Source: an uncultured Clostridia bacterium (lineage in GTDB: Bacteria > Bacillota > Clostridia > Lachnospirales > Anaerotignaceae). From it: a stretch of DNA of 13,449 bases. The notes below the pieces were generated by a model. The model was not told the DNA's origin. It did no database searches and saw nothing but the letters and a program-made list of their open reading frames with translations. The DNA is taken from positions 1 through 13,449 of the forward strand of contig CAJTZO010000047.1 of NCBI GenBank assembly GCA_910583755.1, in the 5' to 3' direction. Every line of letters starts with the position of its first letter. The first letter of the stretch is position 1. Position numbers and translations under genes: made by a program. Below, piece after piece: positions 1 through 7,115 of this stretch.

Positions 1-53
<53 letters not shown>

Positions 54-65
54 AAGGAAATAGAG

Positions 66-149
66 TGCCCGAGACCGGAATCGAACCGGTACGGGTGTTA
101 CCCCGCAGGATTTTAAGTCCTGTGCGTCTGCCAGTTCCGCCACTCGGGC
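66..149 (-). tRNA. tRNA-Leu (UAA)
   Basis: A complete class II tRNA on the minus strand. Acceptor strands GCCCGAG and CTCGGGC pair, with discriminator A at 66. The anticodon stem CAGGA/TCCTG closes the loop CTTAAAA, giving anticodon TAA (complement of 113-115). A long variable arm (CGGG...CCCG type) and a GGTTCGATTCC T-loop region fit leucine. The three bases after the discriminator are CTC, so the CCA tail is not encoded and must be added by tRNA nucleotidyltransferase. It is the first gene of a two-tRNA unit driven from 198-226. Confidence 0.97.
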
Positions 150-197
150 TGAAGCTATTTCCTTTTATTTATTTTGCAATCAGCTGACTGCTTGTAT

Positions 198-226
198 ATA
201 ATAACAAAGTTTTGATACAATGTCAA
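198..226 (-). promoter_or_regulatory. Sigma-70/SigA-type promoter for the tRNA-Leu/tRNA-Phe unit
   Basis: On the minus strand a perfect -35 TTGACA (complement of 221-226) is followed after exactly 17 bases by TATTAT (complement of 198-203). It lies about 50 bases upstream of tRNA-Leu with no gene in between, and it is the closest match to the housekeeping consensus in the window, as expected for a stable-RNA promoter. Confidence 0.85.
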
Positions 227-297
227 CACTTTTTTTAAAATTTTTTTATTTTTTTTACAAAATCTTATTTTTTCCTTATTTTATCAGCATTTGACGC

Positions 298-1227
298 TTA
301 AATTAAGGTTGCACTTTTAATTGTAAAAACCAAAAAATAAATAATAACTACCATCATCAAAGGGGTTGTAAAAAACCAACGAAATACTGGCATCTCATTT
401 TTCTGTTTTAAAAAAGCAGAAATTGTTTTTCTTTTTTTCCACACTATAAACATACTAGCAAAAGCACAAAAAAATAAAAAGATTGTGTCAAGCATCCATA
501 TGATATCAAATTTCTCTCCTAACCACCCTGTTATTTCCACAGAAAGATTATTCAACACATGAAGGATAATGGCTGCTGTTAAGGAATATCTTTGTGCCAG
601 ATAACCAAATAAAATACCTATCATCATGGTAATCGGAAACTGCACAATATTTTGATGCAATAAACCAAATAACATTGCTGTAATCAATACTGCAAAGGAC
701 TTCCCATATTTTTCTAAATATTGCATTACAATTCCTCTACAAAGAATTTCTTCTGCAACAGGAGCAATAATGACAGAATAAATAAAAGCGGAAAAAAGTA
801 CAGAAGAACTAGAAGCCATATCCACTGCTTCCTCAAAATTATAACCCATATTTTCGGCAATCAACGCCATGGGCAATAAAATATAATTTCCTAAAAGCTG
901 TAAGCCTTGCATCAAAATATAAAATATCATTAATGTTTTTATTGTAATTTTTTCTTTTTTTTGGAAAGATGGCATTTTTTGTAAAATTAATCCTACCATC
1001 AAAAAGCCTATGATAGAAGCAGCACTTAATGCAATTCCGCTGTTATATACCAACTCAGCTGCCTGCTCCCATTGTATATCACGAAATCCAAAAAGTAGTA
1101 AACTCATTTCTATAAAATCTATCCCCAGCACTACTAATTGAAATACCAATTCATAGGCTATAATAGCAATCGCTAAAAAAAGAAACTCCTTTTTTGCATT
1201 CTTTTTTTCTATTTCCAAATTTCTCAC
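298..1227 (-). CDS. CPBP-family intramembrane metalloprotease (CAAX protease/bacteriocin-processing type)
   Basis: A polytopic membrane protein of up to 309 residues carrying the three motifs of the CPBP (Abi/CAAX) family: EE-x3-R (E159, E160, R164), F-x3-H (F187, H191) and H-x3-N (H223, N227). These form the metal site inside the membrane helices. About seven or eight hydrophobic stretches are visible, the first from about residue 14 and the last near the C-terminus. Family members cleave prenylated or membrane substrates, or act in bacteriocin self-immunity; the substrate here cannot be inferred. The start is uncertain: the reading begins with GTG at 1225-1227, but that GTG lies inside an AGGTGAG ribosome binding site (1223-1229) better placed for TTG at 1216-1218, which would remove three residues. 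It stands alone, divergent from the 1319 gene. Confidence 0.88.
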   Translation of the reverse strand: MRNLEIEKKNAKKEFLFLAIAIIAYELVFQLVVLGIDFIEMSLLLFGFRDIQWEQAAELVYNSGIALSAASIIGFLMVGLILQKMPSFQKKEKITIKTLMIFYILMQGLQLLGNYILLPMALIAENMGYNFEEAVDMASSSSVLFSAFIYSVIIAPVAEEILCRGIVMQYLEKYGKSFAVLITAMLFGLLHQNIVQFPITMMIGILFGYLAQRYSLTAAIILHVLNNLSVEITGWLGEKFDIIWMLDTIFLFFCAFASMFIVWKKRKTISAFLKQKNEMPVFRWFFTTPLMMVVIIYFLVFTIKSATLI

Positions 1228-1318
1228 CTGCTTTCACAAAATAAATTTTTTTAAAAATGTATCTTATACAAGCATTTCTGCATACATATAACTAAATAAA
1301 TTTGATAGGAGTTTTCCA

Positions 1319-1921
1319 ATGATGTATTATAATAACAAATCAAGCAAAATCTCTGCCAATGAAATGCAAAATAATATTATGGGTACCACAGGCTGTACTT
1401 GTGGCAATGTTTCCACCAACACACCTACCATGCCAACTTCTCGTTATTTAGGATTACAAGGTACTGTTACAAATATTTCTAACTTAAACGATGATGGATG
1501 TACCAAACTTTTTGAAGTACGTGACCAAAATGGTCGTATTACAAACTTTGTTATCACCCCTTGCACCTATTTTATCAATCAAGCCAACATTACAAAAGGA
1601 ATGTCTATCACTGTTTTTTATGATGCTGATGCACCTGCTGTATTGATTTATCCACCACGTTTACAAGCAATTGTGGTTGCTTCCAACAATTTAAACAAGA
1701 ATGTAAAAGTAGATTATTTTGATTCTAACTTACTCAGTCAAGATAAGGCACTTCAATTAAATATCGGTGAAAACACAGAAATGATTATGGAAAATGGACA
1801 AAGCTTTACTGGCAATTTAGGAAACCATTATCTTGTAGTAATGTACACCACATCTACCAGAAGTATTCCTGCACAAACAACACCAGAAAAAGTGATTGTT
1901 CTTTGTCAAAGTATTTCATAA
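1319..1921 (+). CDS. Unrecognised soluble protein with two similar beta-rich halves
   Basis: A 200-residue protein I cannot assign to a named family. The start is the first of two adjacent ATG codons, seven bases after a clear AGGAG (1307-1311). There is no signal peptide or membrane segment. Residues 1-42 are polar, low in complexity and carry a Cys-Thr-Cys (26-28). Residues 43-120 and 128-196 look like two copies of one beta-rich unit: each has a short strand, then a Thr, a loop with Gly, a hydrophobic strand (SITVFY; YLVVMY), a Pro-containing turn and a final strand (LQAIVV; KVIVLC). An OB-like or small beta-barrel fold is a guess. The upstream CATACATA (about 1281-1288) resembles a mother-cell sporulation -10 element, but no convincing -35 accompanies it. 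A hairpin follows the gene. Confidence 0.8.
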   Translation: MMYYNNKSSKISANEMQNNIMGTTGCTCGNVSTNTPTMPTSRYLGLQGTVTNISNLNDDGCTKLFEVRDQNGRITNFVITPCTYFINQANITKGMSITVFYDADAPAVLIYPPRLQAIVVASNNLNKNVKVDYFDSNLLSQDKALQLNIGENTEMIMENGQSFTGNLGNHYLVVMYTTSTRSIPAQTTPEKVIVLCQSIS

Positions 1922-1939
1922 CCCCCTTTTAAATAAAGG

Positions 1940-1985
1940 AAAGGACAATACCAGCCTATTGTATCACAGGTTAGCATTGTCCTTT
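1940..1985. terminator. Likely bidirectional terminator between convergent genes
   Basis: AAAGGACAAT (1940-1949) pairs perfectly with ATTGTCCTTT (1976-1985). A smaller inner pairing, AGCCT with AGGTT, lies within the loop. The plus-strand arm ends in TTTT. The hairpin fills the gap between the 1319-1921 gene and apt, which converge, so it can serve both. The T-tract is short, so efficiency is uncertain. Confidence 0.7.
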
Positions 1986-1987
1986 TA

Positions 1988-2500
1988 TTAATATTGTAGC
2001 ACAGACTCCACAACATAATTTTTTAATACTTCTCTGCCCTTTAAATCTTTTAATTCTATCAAAAAATCAAGTGCAACAACTTCTGCTCCTGTTTCTTCCA
2101 CCATCTCCACAATTGCTTTTGCAGTTCCTCCTGTTGCTAATAAATCATCAACAATTACTACTTTTTGTCCTTTTTTCAAGGCATCCTTATGTATTTCTAT
2201 GGCAGCAGTACCATATTCTAAAGCATACTCCTTACAAATGGTTTCTGCTGGTAATTTCCCTTTTTTTCTGACAGGGACAAAACCTTTTTTTTGATGATAG
2301 GCAATCGGCATACCAAATAAAAACCCTCTGGATTCCGGTCCTAAAATAACATCATAATCTACATCTTTTAATTTATGCTGCATTTGTTCAATCGCTTGTT
2401 GTAAAGCTTCTGACTCTTTTAATAAAGTTGTAATGTCCCGAAAGATAACACCTTTTTCTGGAAAATCAGGAATCGAACGTATTTTACTTTTTAAATCCAT
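1988..2500 (-). CDS. apt: Adenine phosphoribosyltransferase
   Basis: Apt converts adenine and PRPP into AMP and pyrophosphate, salvaging free adenine in the cytosol. The 170-residue product has the usual length of the family. It begins with the typical IPDFPEKGV-FRDIT segment (10-24). The substrate loop GPESRGF lies at 54-60, and the PRPP-binding signature VVIVDDLLATGGT at 114-126. The ATG at 2498-2500 is preceded by AGGAG at six bases. It starts 18 bases after the recJ stop, so the two are probably co-transcribed, and it is the last gene of the minus-strand secDF-recJ-apt order common in Firmicutes. A hairpin follows directly. Confidence 0.97.
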   Translation of the reverse strand: MDLKSKIRSIPDFPEKGVIFRDITTLLKESEALQQAIEQMQHKLKDVDYDVILGPESRGFLFGMPIAYHQKKGFVPVRKKGKLPAETICKEYALEYGTAAIEIHKDALKKGQKVVIVDDLLATGGTAKAIVEMVEETGAEVVALDFLIELKDLKGREVLKNYVVESVLQY

Positions 2501-2518
2501 CAGTTTCTCCTCTTTTCT

Positions 2519-4285
2519 TTATAAACTAAAACGAAAATCTTTAATATGTAATTGTATCATACTTTCTCCACGAAAAGTATTAATTGCAATACTATATACA
2601 AAATCCATATTTTGCTCAAAATATCCATTTGATAACATTTTATCACAATTCTTTTCTCCATACAATTGTTTTGTTATTTCTATCAATTTATGGAAACCAT
2701 CAAAAGAAATTCCATTAAAAGAAATTCCATTTTGTTTTAATATCATTTTTAAGATATTTTTTTCTTTTCCCACAAGGCAAAAATTTACCACATTCACATT
2801 TTTACTACCAAACAAAGGAGCATGATTTCCTTTTCCAAAGGGCGCTAAATTTTGTAATTCTTGTGCTAATGTCATATCAATTTCTTTAAAATCAAGCTGT
2901 TTTTCAATTTTTAACACTGGTAAAAGTTGTTGGTCTGTCAATTTACAATTTTCATTTAACTTTTTTTGTAAAATTTCTATATTTTCATACGGTAAAGAAA
3001 GTCCTGCTGCCATGGGATGTCCTCCAAATTTGATAAATAATTCTTTACAAGCATATAATTCTTCAAACATGGAATATCCTTCAATGCTTCTTCCAGAACC
3101 CTTCGCTGCATCTTCTGATTTTGTAATCAAAATTGTTGGTCTGTAAAAAGTTTCTTTTATACGTCCTGCAACAATCCCTGCAATACTCTCCTGTAAATTT
3201 TCTTGAAACAAAACAAGAACTTTGTCAAGAGATTTTCTTTTTAATTCTTCTATTATTTTTTCTGTTGCTTGTTCTGTCATTTGTTTTCTACTTTCATTTT
3301 GTTTGATTAAAGCAAGTGCATATTCTTGCGCTTGTTCTGGCTGATTTTCACAAAATAATGCTACTGCTGTATTTGCTGTTTCTAATCTACCTGCTGCATT
3401 AATGCAAGGTCCTATCACAAAGCCGATATGGTATTCTGTTAATTCTTTTTGTTCTAAATTTGTTTCTTTTAAAAGTGCCTCTAATCCAACATTGCTTGTC
3501 TGTATCATTGTTTTCAGTCCTCTTTTTACAATGATTCTGTTTTCTTCCATCAAATCTACAATATCACAAACAGTAGCCAAGGTTGCCAAATGGAGGCACT
3601 CCATTTCTAGTGCAACATTATGCACTTGTTGTCTTTCCAAAAAAAGTAGTGCCAATTTATAACATAATCCTGCTGCACAAAGTGCTTTAAAGGGATAGGC
3701 ACATTGTTTTTGTTTTGGGTCAATGACAGCATCTGCTATTGGTACAATATCATTTCCATTTTCATCAAAAGGGGCTTCATGATGGTCTATGACAACTACT
3801 GTCATACCAAATTCTTTTGCTATTTCGATTTCTTTTTGTGCAGAAATTCCATTGTCACAAGTCAAAAGAAATTGGATTCCTTTTTGATGTAAAAGTTCAA
3901 CCGCTTTTATATTTAAGCCATAACCTTCTTTTTGCCTATGTGGAATATAATACATTACATCTGCACCACAATAGCTCAAAACCTTATACCATATAGAGGT
4001 ACTTGTCACACCATCCACATCATAGTCTCCATAAATGGCTATTTTTTGATCTTTTTTTAGGGCTTCTTCCAATAATTGCATTGCTTTTTCAGCATCTTTC
4101 ATAGGTTTTTCTCCCAAAACAGGATAAAGTGGTGTATTTTCAGCATATAAAAAAGTATTTGCTTGTTTTTTGGTAGTGATTCCCCTATTTGCTAAAACAC
4201 AAGCAGTTGCCTGTCTAATGTGGAGTACCTCTGACATTTTTTGTATATCAACTTTGATTCTTTTTTGTGTCCATCGACTTTCCAA
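2519..4285 (-). CDS. recJ: Single-stranded-DNA-specific exonuclease RecJ
   Basis: RecJ is a 5'-to-3' single-strand DNA exonuclease used in recombinational repair and mismatch repair. The 588-residue length is that of the compact bacterial form. The DHH phosphoesterase domain shows GDYDVDG (86-92), a DNG motif (144-146), DHH (167-169) and a conserved Asp (241). GPCINAAGR (292-300) follows, then a DHHA1-type domain with GSGRS (396-400) and FGGHPMAAG (420-428), and a C-terminal OB-like region from about 455. The start is TTG at 4283-4285, seven bases after an AGGGGG ribosome binding site; the next in-frame Met is residue 17, with no such site. It begins 15 bases after the stop of the 114-residue gene and ends 18 bases before apt. 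All metal ligands are present, so it should be active. Confidence 0.97.
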   Translation of the reverse strand: MESRWTQKRIKVDIQKMSEVLHIRQATACVLANRGITTKKQANTFLYAENTPLYPVLGEKPMKDAEKAMQLLEEALKKDQKIAIYGDYDVDGVTSTSIWYKVLSYCGADVMYYIPHRQKEGYGLNIKAVELLHQKGIQFLLTCDNGISAQKEIEIAKEFGMTVVVIDHHEAPFDENGNDIVPIADAVIDPKQKQCAYPFKALCAAGLCYKLALLFLERQQVHNVALEMECLHLATLATVCDIVDLMEENRIIVKRGLKTMIQTSNVGLEALLKETNLEQKELTEYHIGFVIGPCINAAGRLETANTAVALFCENQPEQAQEYALALIKQNESRKQMTEQATEKIIEELKRKSLDKVLVLFQENLQESIAGIVAGRIKETFYRPTILITKSEDAAKGSGRSIEGYSMFEELYACKELFIKFGGHPMAAGLSLPYENIEILQKKLNENCKLTDQQLLPVLKIEKQLDFKEIDMTLAQELQNLAPFGKGNHAPLFGSKNVNVVNFCLVGKEKNILKMILKQNGISFNGISFDGFHKLIEITKQLYGEKNCDKMLSNGYFEQNMDFVYSIAINTFRGESMIQLHIKDFRFSL

Positions 4286-4300
4286 AAAAATGCCCCCTTT

Positions 4301-4645
4301 TTAATCTATTCTATCATGTAGTTCCTTAAAAAAAATGTCACATAATTTAAAAAATAAATCAAAGCATTCTTGTTGTGTTTCACAAATACTTTGAATATAA
4401 AAATCATAACCTACACTTACAGTAAAAAAAATCTTTTCGTTTTTTTCTAGCCATTTTCTAGTCCAGTCATGAAATTCATCTTGAAATCCTTTGTCTATTT
4501 CATCCGCTCTTTGAGTAGAAAAAGCATAATATAAAAAGCCGCCTAAAAATTGATGCAAATAATTAAAATTTAATTCTCCAATATACATACAAGGACGTTT
4601 TTTAATATATCCGATTACTTTTTCTATGTTCATCTCCTGATTCAT
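4301..4645 (-). CDS. Unrecognised small protein with an RPxMYIG motif, inserted between secF and recJ
   Basis: A 114-residue soluble protein of unknown function. I chose ATG at 4643-4645 because GGAGGAA (4652-4658) sits seven bases upstream; the longer reading would start with TTG inside that site. The N-terminal third contains KKRPCMYIG (15-23), then an aromatic stretch (HQFLGGFLYYAF, 31-42). This R-P-x-M-Y-I/L-G arrangement followed by a hydrophobic L-x-x-F-x-x-G segment recurs in uncharacterised bacterial proteins, to my recollection. The rest is rich in Phe, Trp, Glu and Lys, with two cysteine-containing helices near the end. It lies 15 bases before recJ and is probably co-transcribed with it. 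A hairpin separates it from secF. It is not part of the usual secDF-recJ set. Confidence 0.8.
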   Translation of the reverse strand: MNQEMNIEKVIGYIKKRPCMYIGELNFNYLHQFLGGFLYYAFSTQRADEIDKGFQDEFHDWTRKWLEKNEKIFFTVSVGYDFYIQSICETQQECFDLFFKLCDIFFKELHDRID

Positions 4646-4667
4646 TTTTTCTTCCTCCAATATTTAT

Positions 4668-4698
4668 AACAAAAGAAACAGACGCAAAATACGTCTGT
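4668..4698 (-). terminator. Candidate terminator or attenuator after secF
   Basis: On the minus strand ACAGACG pairs with CGTCTGT (4678-4684 with 4692-4698) around a seven-base loop, followed by TTTCTTTTGTT. It lies about 75 bases after the secF stop and only about 20 bases before the ribosome binding site of the 114-residue gene. There is no room for a promoter between, so partial read-through into recJ-apt is expected. The stem is only seven base pairs. Confidence 0.55.
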
Positions 4699-4744
4699 CA
4701 GTTTGTTCTTTGTTCAAATTCCATGAACTTGTCATCAAAATTCT

Positions 4745-4767
4745 TTGCTAAGCTTTTTTTAAGAAAG
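4745..4767. repeat. 23-bp segment identical to 7093-7115, after secF
   Basis: Plus-strand TTGCTAAGC followed by seven T and AAGAAAG. The same 23 bases occur at 7093-7115. Both copies lie in the same orientation at the 3' end of minus-strand genes (secF and scfB). A diverged relative, with TTAGCAAAGAA, is found in opposite orientation near 8814-8835. Confidence 0.7.
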
Positions 4768-4773
4768 CGATTT

Positions 4774-5652
4774 TTATTGTTTTTCGCTTTTTGGCAGAAG
4801 CAAATACCACACAGAACCAGAAACGAAAATAGAAGAATACGCACCTGCAATAATGCCAACTATCATAGGTAAAGAAAAATCTTTAATAGATTGTACCCCC
4901 AAAATATAAATTGCGCCAATCGTAAACAGCGTTGTTAATGTAGTATTAATAGAACGTCCCAAAGTTTGACTAATACTTTTATTGATTTTTTCTGCTGTTT
5001 GATGCTTTCTAAATTTTGGTCCATTTTCTCTGATTCTATCAAAAATAACAATCGTGGAATTAATTGAATATCCTAATATTGTCAAAAGCACTGCTATAAA
5101 CGCATTATCTACAGGAATTCGAAAAATAGCATAGCAAGTCATTACAATCAAAACATCATGAACCAAAGCAATAATCGCACTACCACCTGCACGCACATCT
5201 TTAAATCGGATGGAAATATAAATCAACATACAAATACAAGCAATCAAAACTGCTTTTATTGCTGTCATTTGCATTTCTTGGCTTACCGTTGCAGAAACAT
5301 CTACAATAGAATCAATCACTGCATTTGTATATTTTTGTTTGATACTATCAGACAGTTTTGTTCTCATATCTCCATCAATGGATTGCATTTTAATAGAAAC
5401 GCTATCTGTTCCGATAATTCTTTGTACTTGTGGACTTTTTTGTCCTGTCACTTCCTCAATAATATGGGTAATGTCATCATTGGAAAAATCTTCTCCTACT
5501 TGTACGCTCATCGAGGTACCACCAGTAAATTCAATTCCAAAATTAAACATTCCTTTTCCTGCACTGCTATTGATTATCATGGTAACGATGCCGGCTAAAA
5601 TAATTACAATCGACACCGCAAAAAATTTGAATCTGTTTTCTACGATTTTCAT
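4774..5652 (-). CDS. secF: Protein translocase subunit SecF
   Basis: SecF pairs with SecD in the cytoplasmic membrane and helps the SecYEG channel release exported proteins using the proton gradient. The 292-residue product has the expected plan: first membrane helix (about 8-28), GIEFTGGT motif (39-46), an extracytoplasmic domain of about 85 residues, then five C-terminal helices with ALVHD (162-166), LGYSINSTIVIFDRIREN (193-210) and INTTLTT (235-241). I chose ATG at 5650-5652, preceded at eight bases by AAGGAGG; a longer reading would overlap secD and has no such site. It starts 13 bases after the secD stop. Shortly after the stop lies a 23-base segment identical to one at the end of scfB. 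Confidence 0.97.
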   Translation of the reverse strand: MKIVENRFKFFAVSIVIILAGIVTMIINSSAGKGMFNFGIEFTGGTSMSVQVGEDFSNDDITHIIEEVTGQKSPQVQRIIGTDSVSIKMQSIDGDMRTKLSDSIKQKYTNAVIDSIVDVSATVSQEMQMTAIKAVLIACICMLIYISIRFKDVRAGGSAIIALVHDVLIVMTCYAIFRIPVDNAFIAVLLTILGYSINSTIVIFDRIRENGPKFRKHQTAEKINKSISQTLGRSINTTLTTLFTIGAIYILGVQSIKDFSLPMIVGIIAGAYSSIFVSGSVWYLLLPKSEKQ

Positions 5653-5665
5653 TATTTTTGCCTCC

Positions 5666-6904
5666 TTACTTTGTACGCAATCCATAATATTTGGGATTGT
5701 TAATGCCAACATATATCATACCTTGTAATATCATTCTTGTAATAAAGATTGCAGTAAACATAGAAATGATAATTCCTATCATTAAAGTTTGTGCAAAGCC
5801 TTTTACTGTTCCTGTGCCCAGCCAAAACAATACTATTGCTGCAATTAATGTTGTCACATTGCCATCAATAATGGCTGGTAACGCTCTTGAAAAGCCATTA
5901 TGAACAGATACCCGTAAGGAATGCCCTGCTATCAATTCTTCCTTCATTCTTTCAAAAATAACTACATTGGCATCTACTGCCATTCCCACAGAAAGCACAA
6001 TACCTGCAATTCCTGGTAATGTCAAAGTCACATGTAATATACTTAATGCTACCAATTCTAGTCCTACATAAATTACAAGTGCCCAATCCGCTGCAAAACC
6101 TAATGCTTTATAAATAATTAACATAAATAATAATACAATACAAATCCCTATTATACCTGCTTTTAAACCTGTAGAAAGGGCATCTGCACCTAAACGTGCG
6201 CCAACATTTTCCATTTTTAAAATATTTAAGTTAAAAGGTAAAGAACCTGCTCGAATCAAAGAGGCTGTTTTTTCTGCTTCTTCTGGTGTAAAATGTCCTG
6301 TAATCATGGCATTGCCATCTGTAATTTCTGCATTTACAACAGGTGCACTGACAATTTCATCATCTAAGACAATAGCAATAGGTTTCCCAATATTATTTTT
6401 AGTTGCTTCTGCAAAAAGTTGCTTTCCTTCTGCCGTAAACTCTAAAGAAACATAAGGTTCTGAAACGCCTTGCTGTGAAACTTGTCCCACTTGTTTTCTT
6501 GCATCCGCTACCATATCACCAGTTAAAAGCACTTTTCCTGTTTCATCTATAAAAGATAACTGTGCTGTTTGTCCAATTTCTTTAATCGCTTCTTCTGCAT
6601 TTTCCACACCCGGAATATCAACCCTTAAGCGTTTTTCTCCTTCTTTTGCAACTTCCGCTTCTGTCCAGTTATTCCAGTCCAATCTTCCTTGTATCAAGGA
6701 AACAGCCGCAGCCATTTCTTCCTCTGTTACATTTTCTTTATCAGCTTCATATAATATTTGCACACCACCGCTTAAATCCAAGCCTTGTTTAATATTCCAA
6801 ACACTGCCTTGTTTCTTTTCGCCAATTCCTTGATAAGAAACAAACGCCAAAGCACCTGCCAATATCAACATAATACAGAGCATTAAACTGCCCTTTCCTT
6901 TCAT
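5666..6904 (-). CDS. secD: Protein translocase subunit SecD
   Basis: SecD is the larger partner of SecF in the auxiliary Sec translocase. The 412-residue protein begins with a membrane anchor (7-25) and GLDLSGG (41-47). A large extracytoplasmic domain runs from about 50 to 240, shorter than in proteobacteria as is usual for Firmicutes. Five further helices contain VGMAVDANVVIFERMKEEL (306-324), DGNVTT (348-352 region) and GTGTVKGFA (363-371), which hold the conserved Asp and Arg residues linked to proton use. The ATG at 6902-6904 follows AGGAGG by nine bases. Upstream are about 200 non-coding bases with two hairpins (6931-6949 and 6966-6989) separating it from scfB, so regulation by attenuation is possible. 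Confidence 0.97.
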   Translation of the reverse strand: MKGKGSLMLCIMLILAGALAFVSYQGIGEKKQGSVWNIKQGLDLSGGVQILYEADKENVTEEEMAAAVSLIQGRLDWNNWTEAEVAKEGEKRLRVDIPGVENAEEAIKEIGQTAQLSFIDETGKVLLTGDMVADARKQVGQVSQQGVSEPYVSLEFTAEGKQLFAEATKNNIGKPIAIVLDDEIVSAPVVNAEITDGNAMITGHFTPEEAEKTASLIRAGSLPFNLNILKMENVGARLGADALSTGLKAGIIGICIVLLFMLIIYKALGFAADWALVIYVGLELVALSILHVTLTLPGIAGIVLSVGMAVDANVVIFERMKEELIAGHSLRVSVHNGFSRALPAIIDGNVTTLIAAIVLFWLGTGTVKGFAQTLMIGIIISMFTAIFITRMILQGMIYVGINNPKYYGLRTK

Positions 6905-6925
6905 AAAGAAAAACCTCCTTTTTTA

Positions 6926-6990
6926 AAACCTTGAGGGTGTTATCCTCAAATGCCCAAAAGCTTTTATGGAAAAACTTTGTTTTTTCCATT
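6926..6990. repeat. Intergenic hairpin repeat upstream of secD (copy R3)
   Basis: This piece holds two modules shared with the longer repeats near 8965 and 13278. The first is CCTTGAGGG followed by CCTCAA, with TTGAGG (6931-6936) pairing with CCTCAA (6944-6949). The second is ATGGAAAAAC (6966-6975) pairing with GTTTTTTCCAT (6979-6989). The modules differ in loop sequence from the other copies but keep their arms. It lies between scfB and secD, partly next to the secD ribosome binding site, and would be in the leader RNA of secD. Confidence 0.6.
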
Positions 6991-7069
6991 TTAAATTTTT
7001 TATCTCAAATAAAATTCACCTTTTCGATAGGTTTTTGTTATTACTTAACTTCTTTAATCAAGTAGCAAA

Positions 7070-7115
7070 ACAAAATTTTGTACAAAAGTTCCTTGCTAAG
7101 CTTTTTTTAAGAAAG
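7070..7115. repeat. Repeat segment overlapping the scfB stop
   Basis: Positions 7093-7115 are identical to 4745-4767, and the scfB stop codon (7107-7109) lies inside it, so the repeat supplies the last codons of scfB. Next to it is the 12-base palindrome ACAAAATTTTGT (7070-7081). The 7116-6905 side otherwise contains only copy R3 and A/T-rich DNA. Confidence 0.65.

Noticed and set aside
2433..2825. A 130-codon plus-strand reading antisense to apt and recJ
   Set aside because: Low-complexity product rich in Ile, Leu, Phe and Ser, as expected from the antisense of A/T-rich genes; no ribosome binding site or family match.
4764..4790. Hairpin AAAGCGA/TCGCTTT spanning the secF stop as a terminator
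   Set aside because: The loop is 13 bases and the minus-strand tail is CTTAAAAA, not a T-tract. The better candidate is at 4678-4698.
5158..5728. Two long plus-strand readings (146 and 129 codons) antisense to secF
   Set aside because: They overlap each other and the conserved secF/secD genes; composition is that of reversed membrane-protein codons.
6789..6989. A 66-codon minus-strand reading across the secD start
   Set aside because: It overlaps secD out of frame and begins inside the hairpin at 6966-6989; nothing supports translation.
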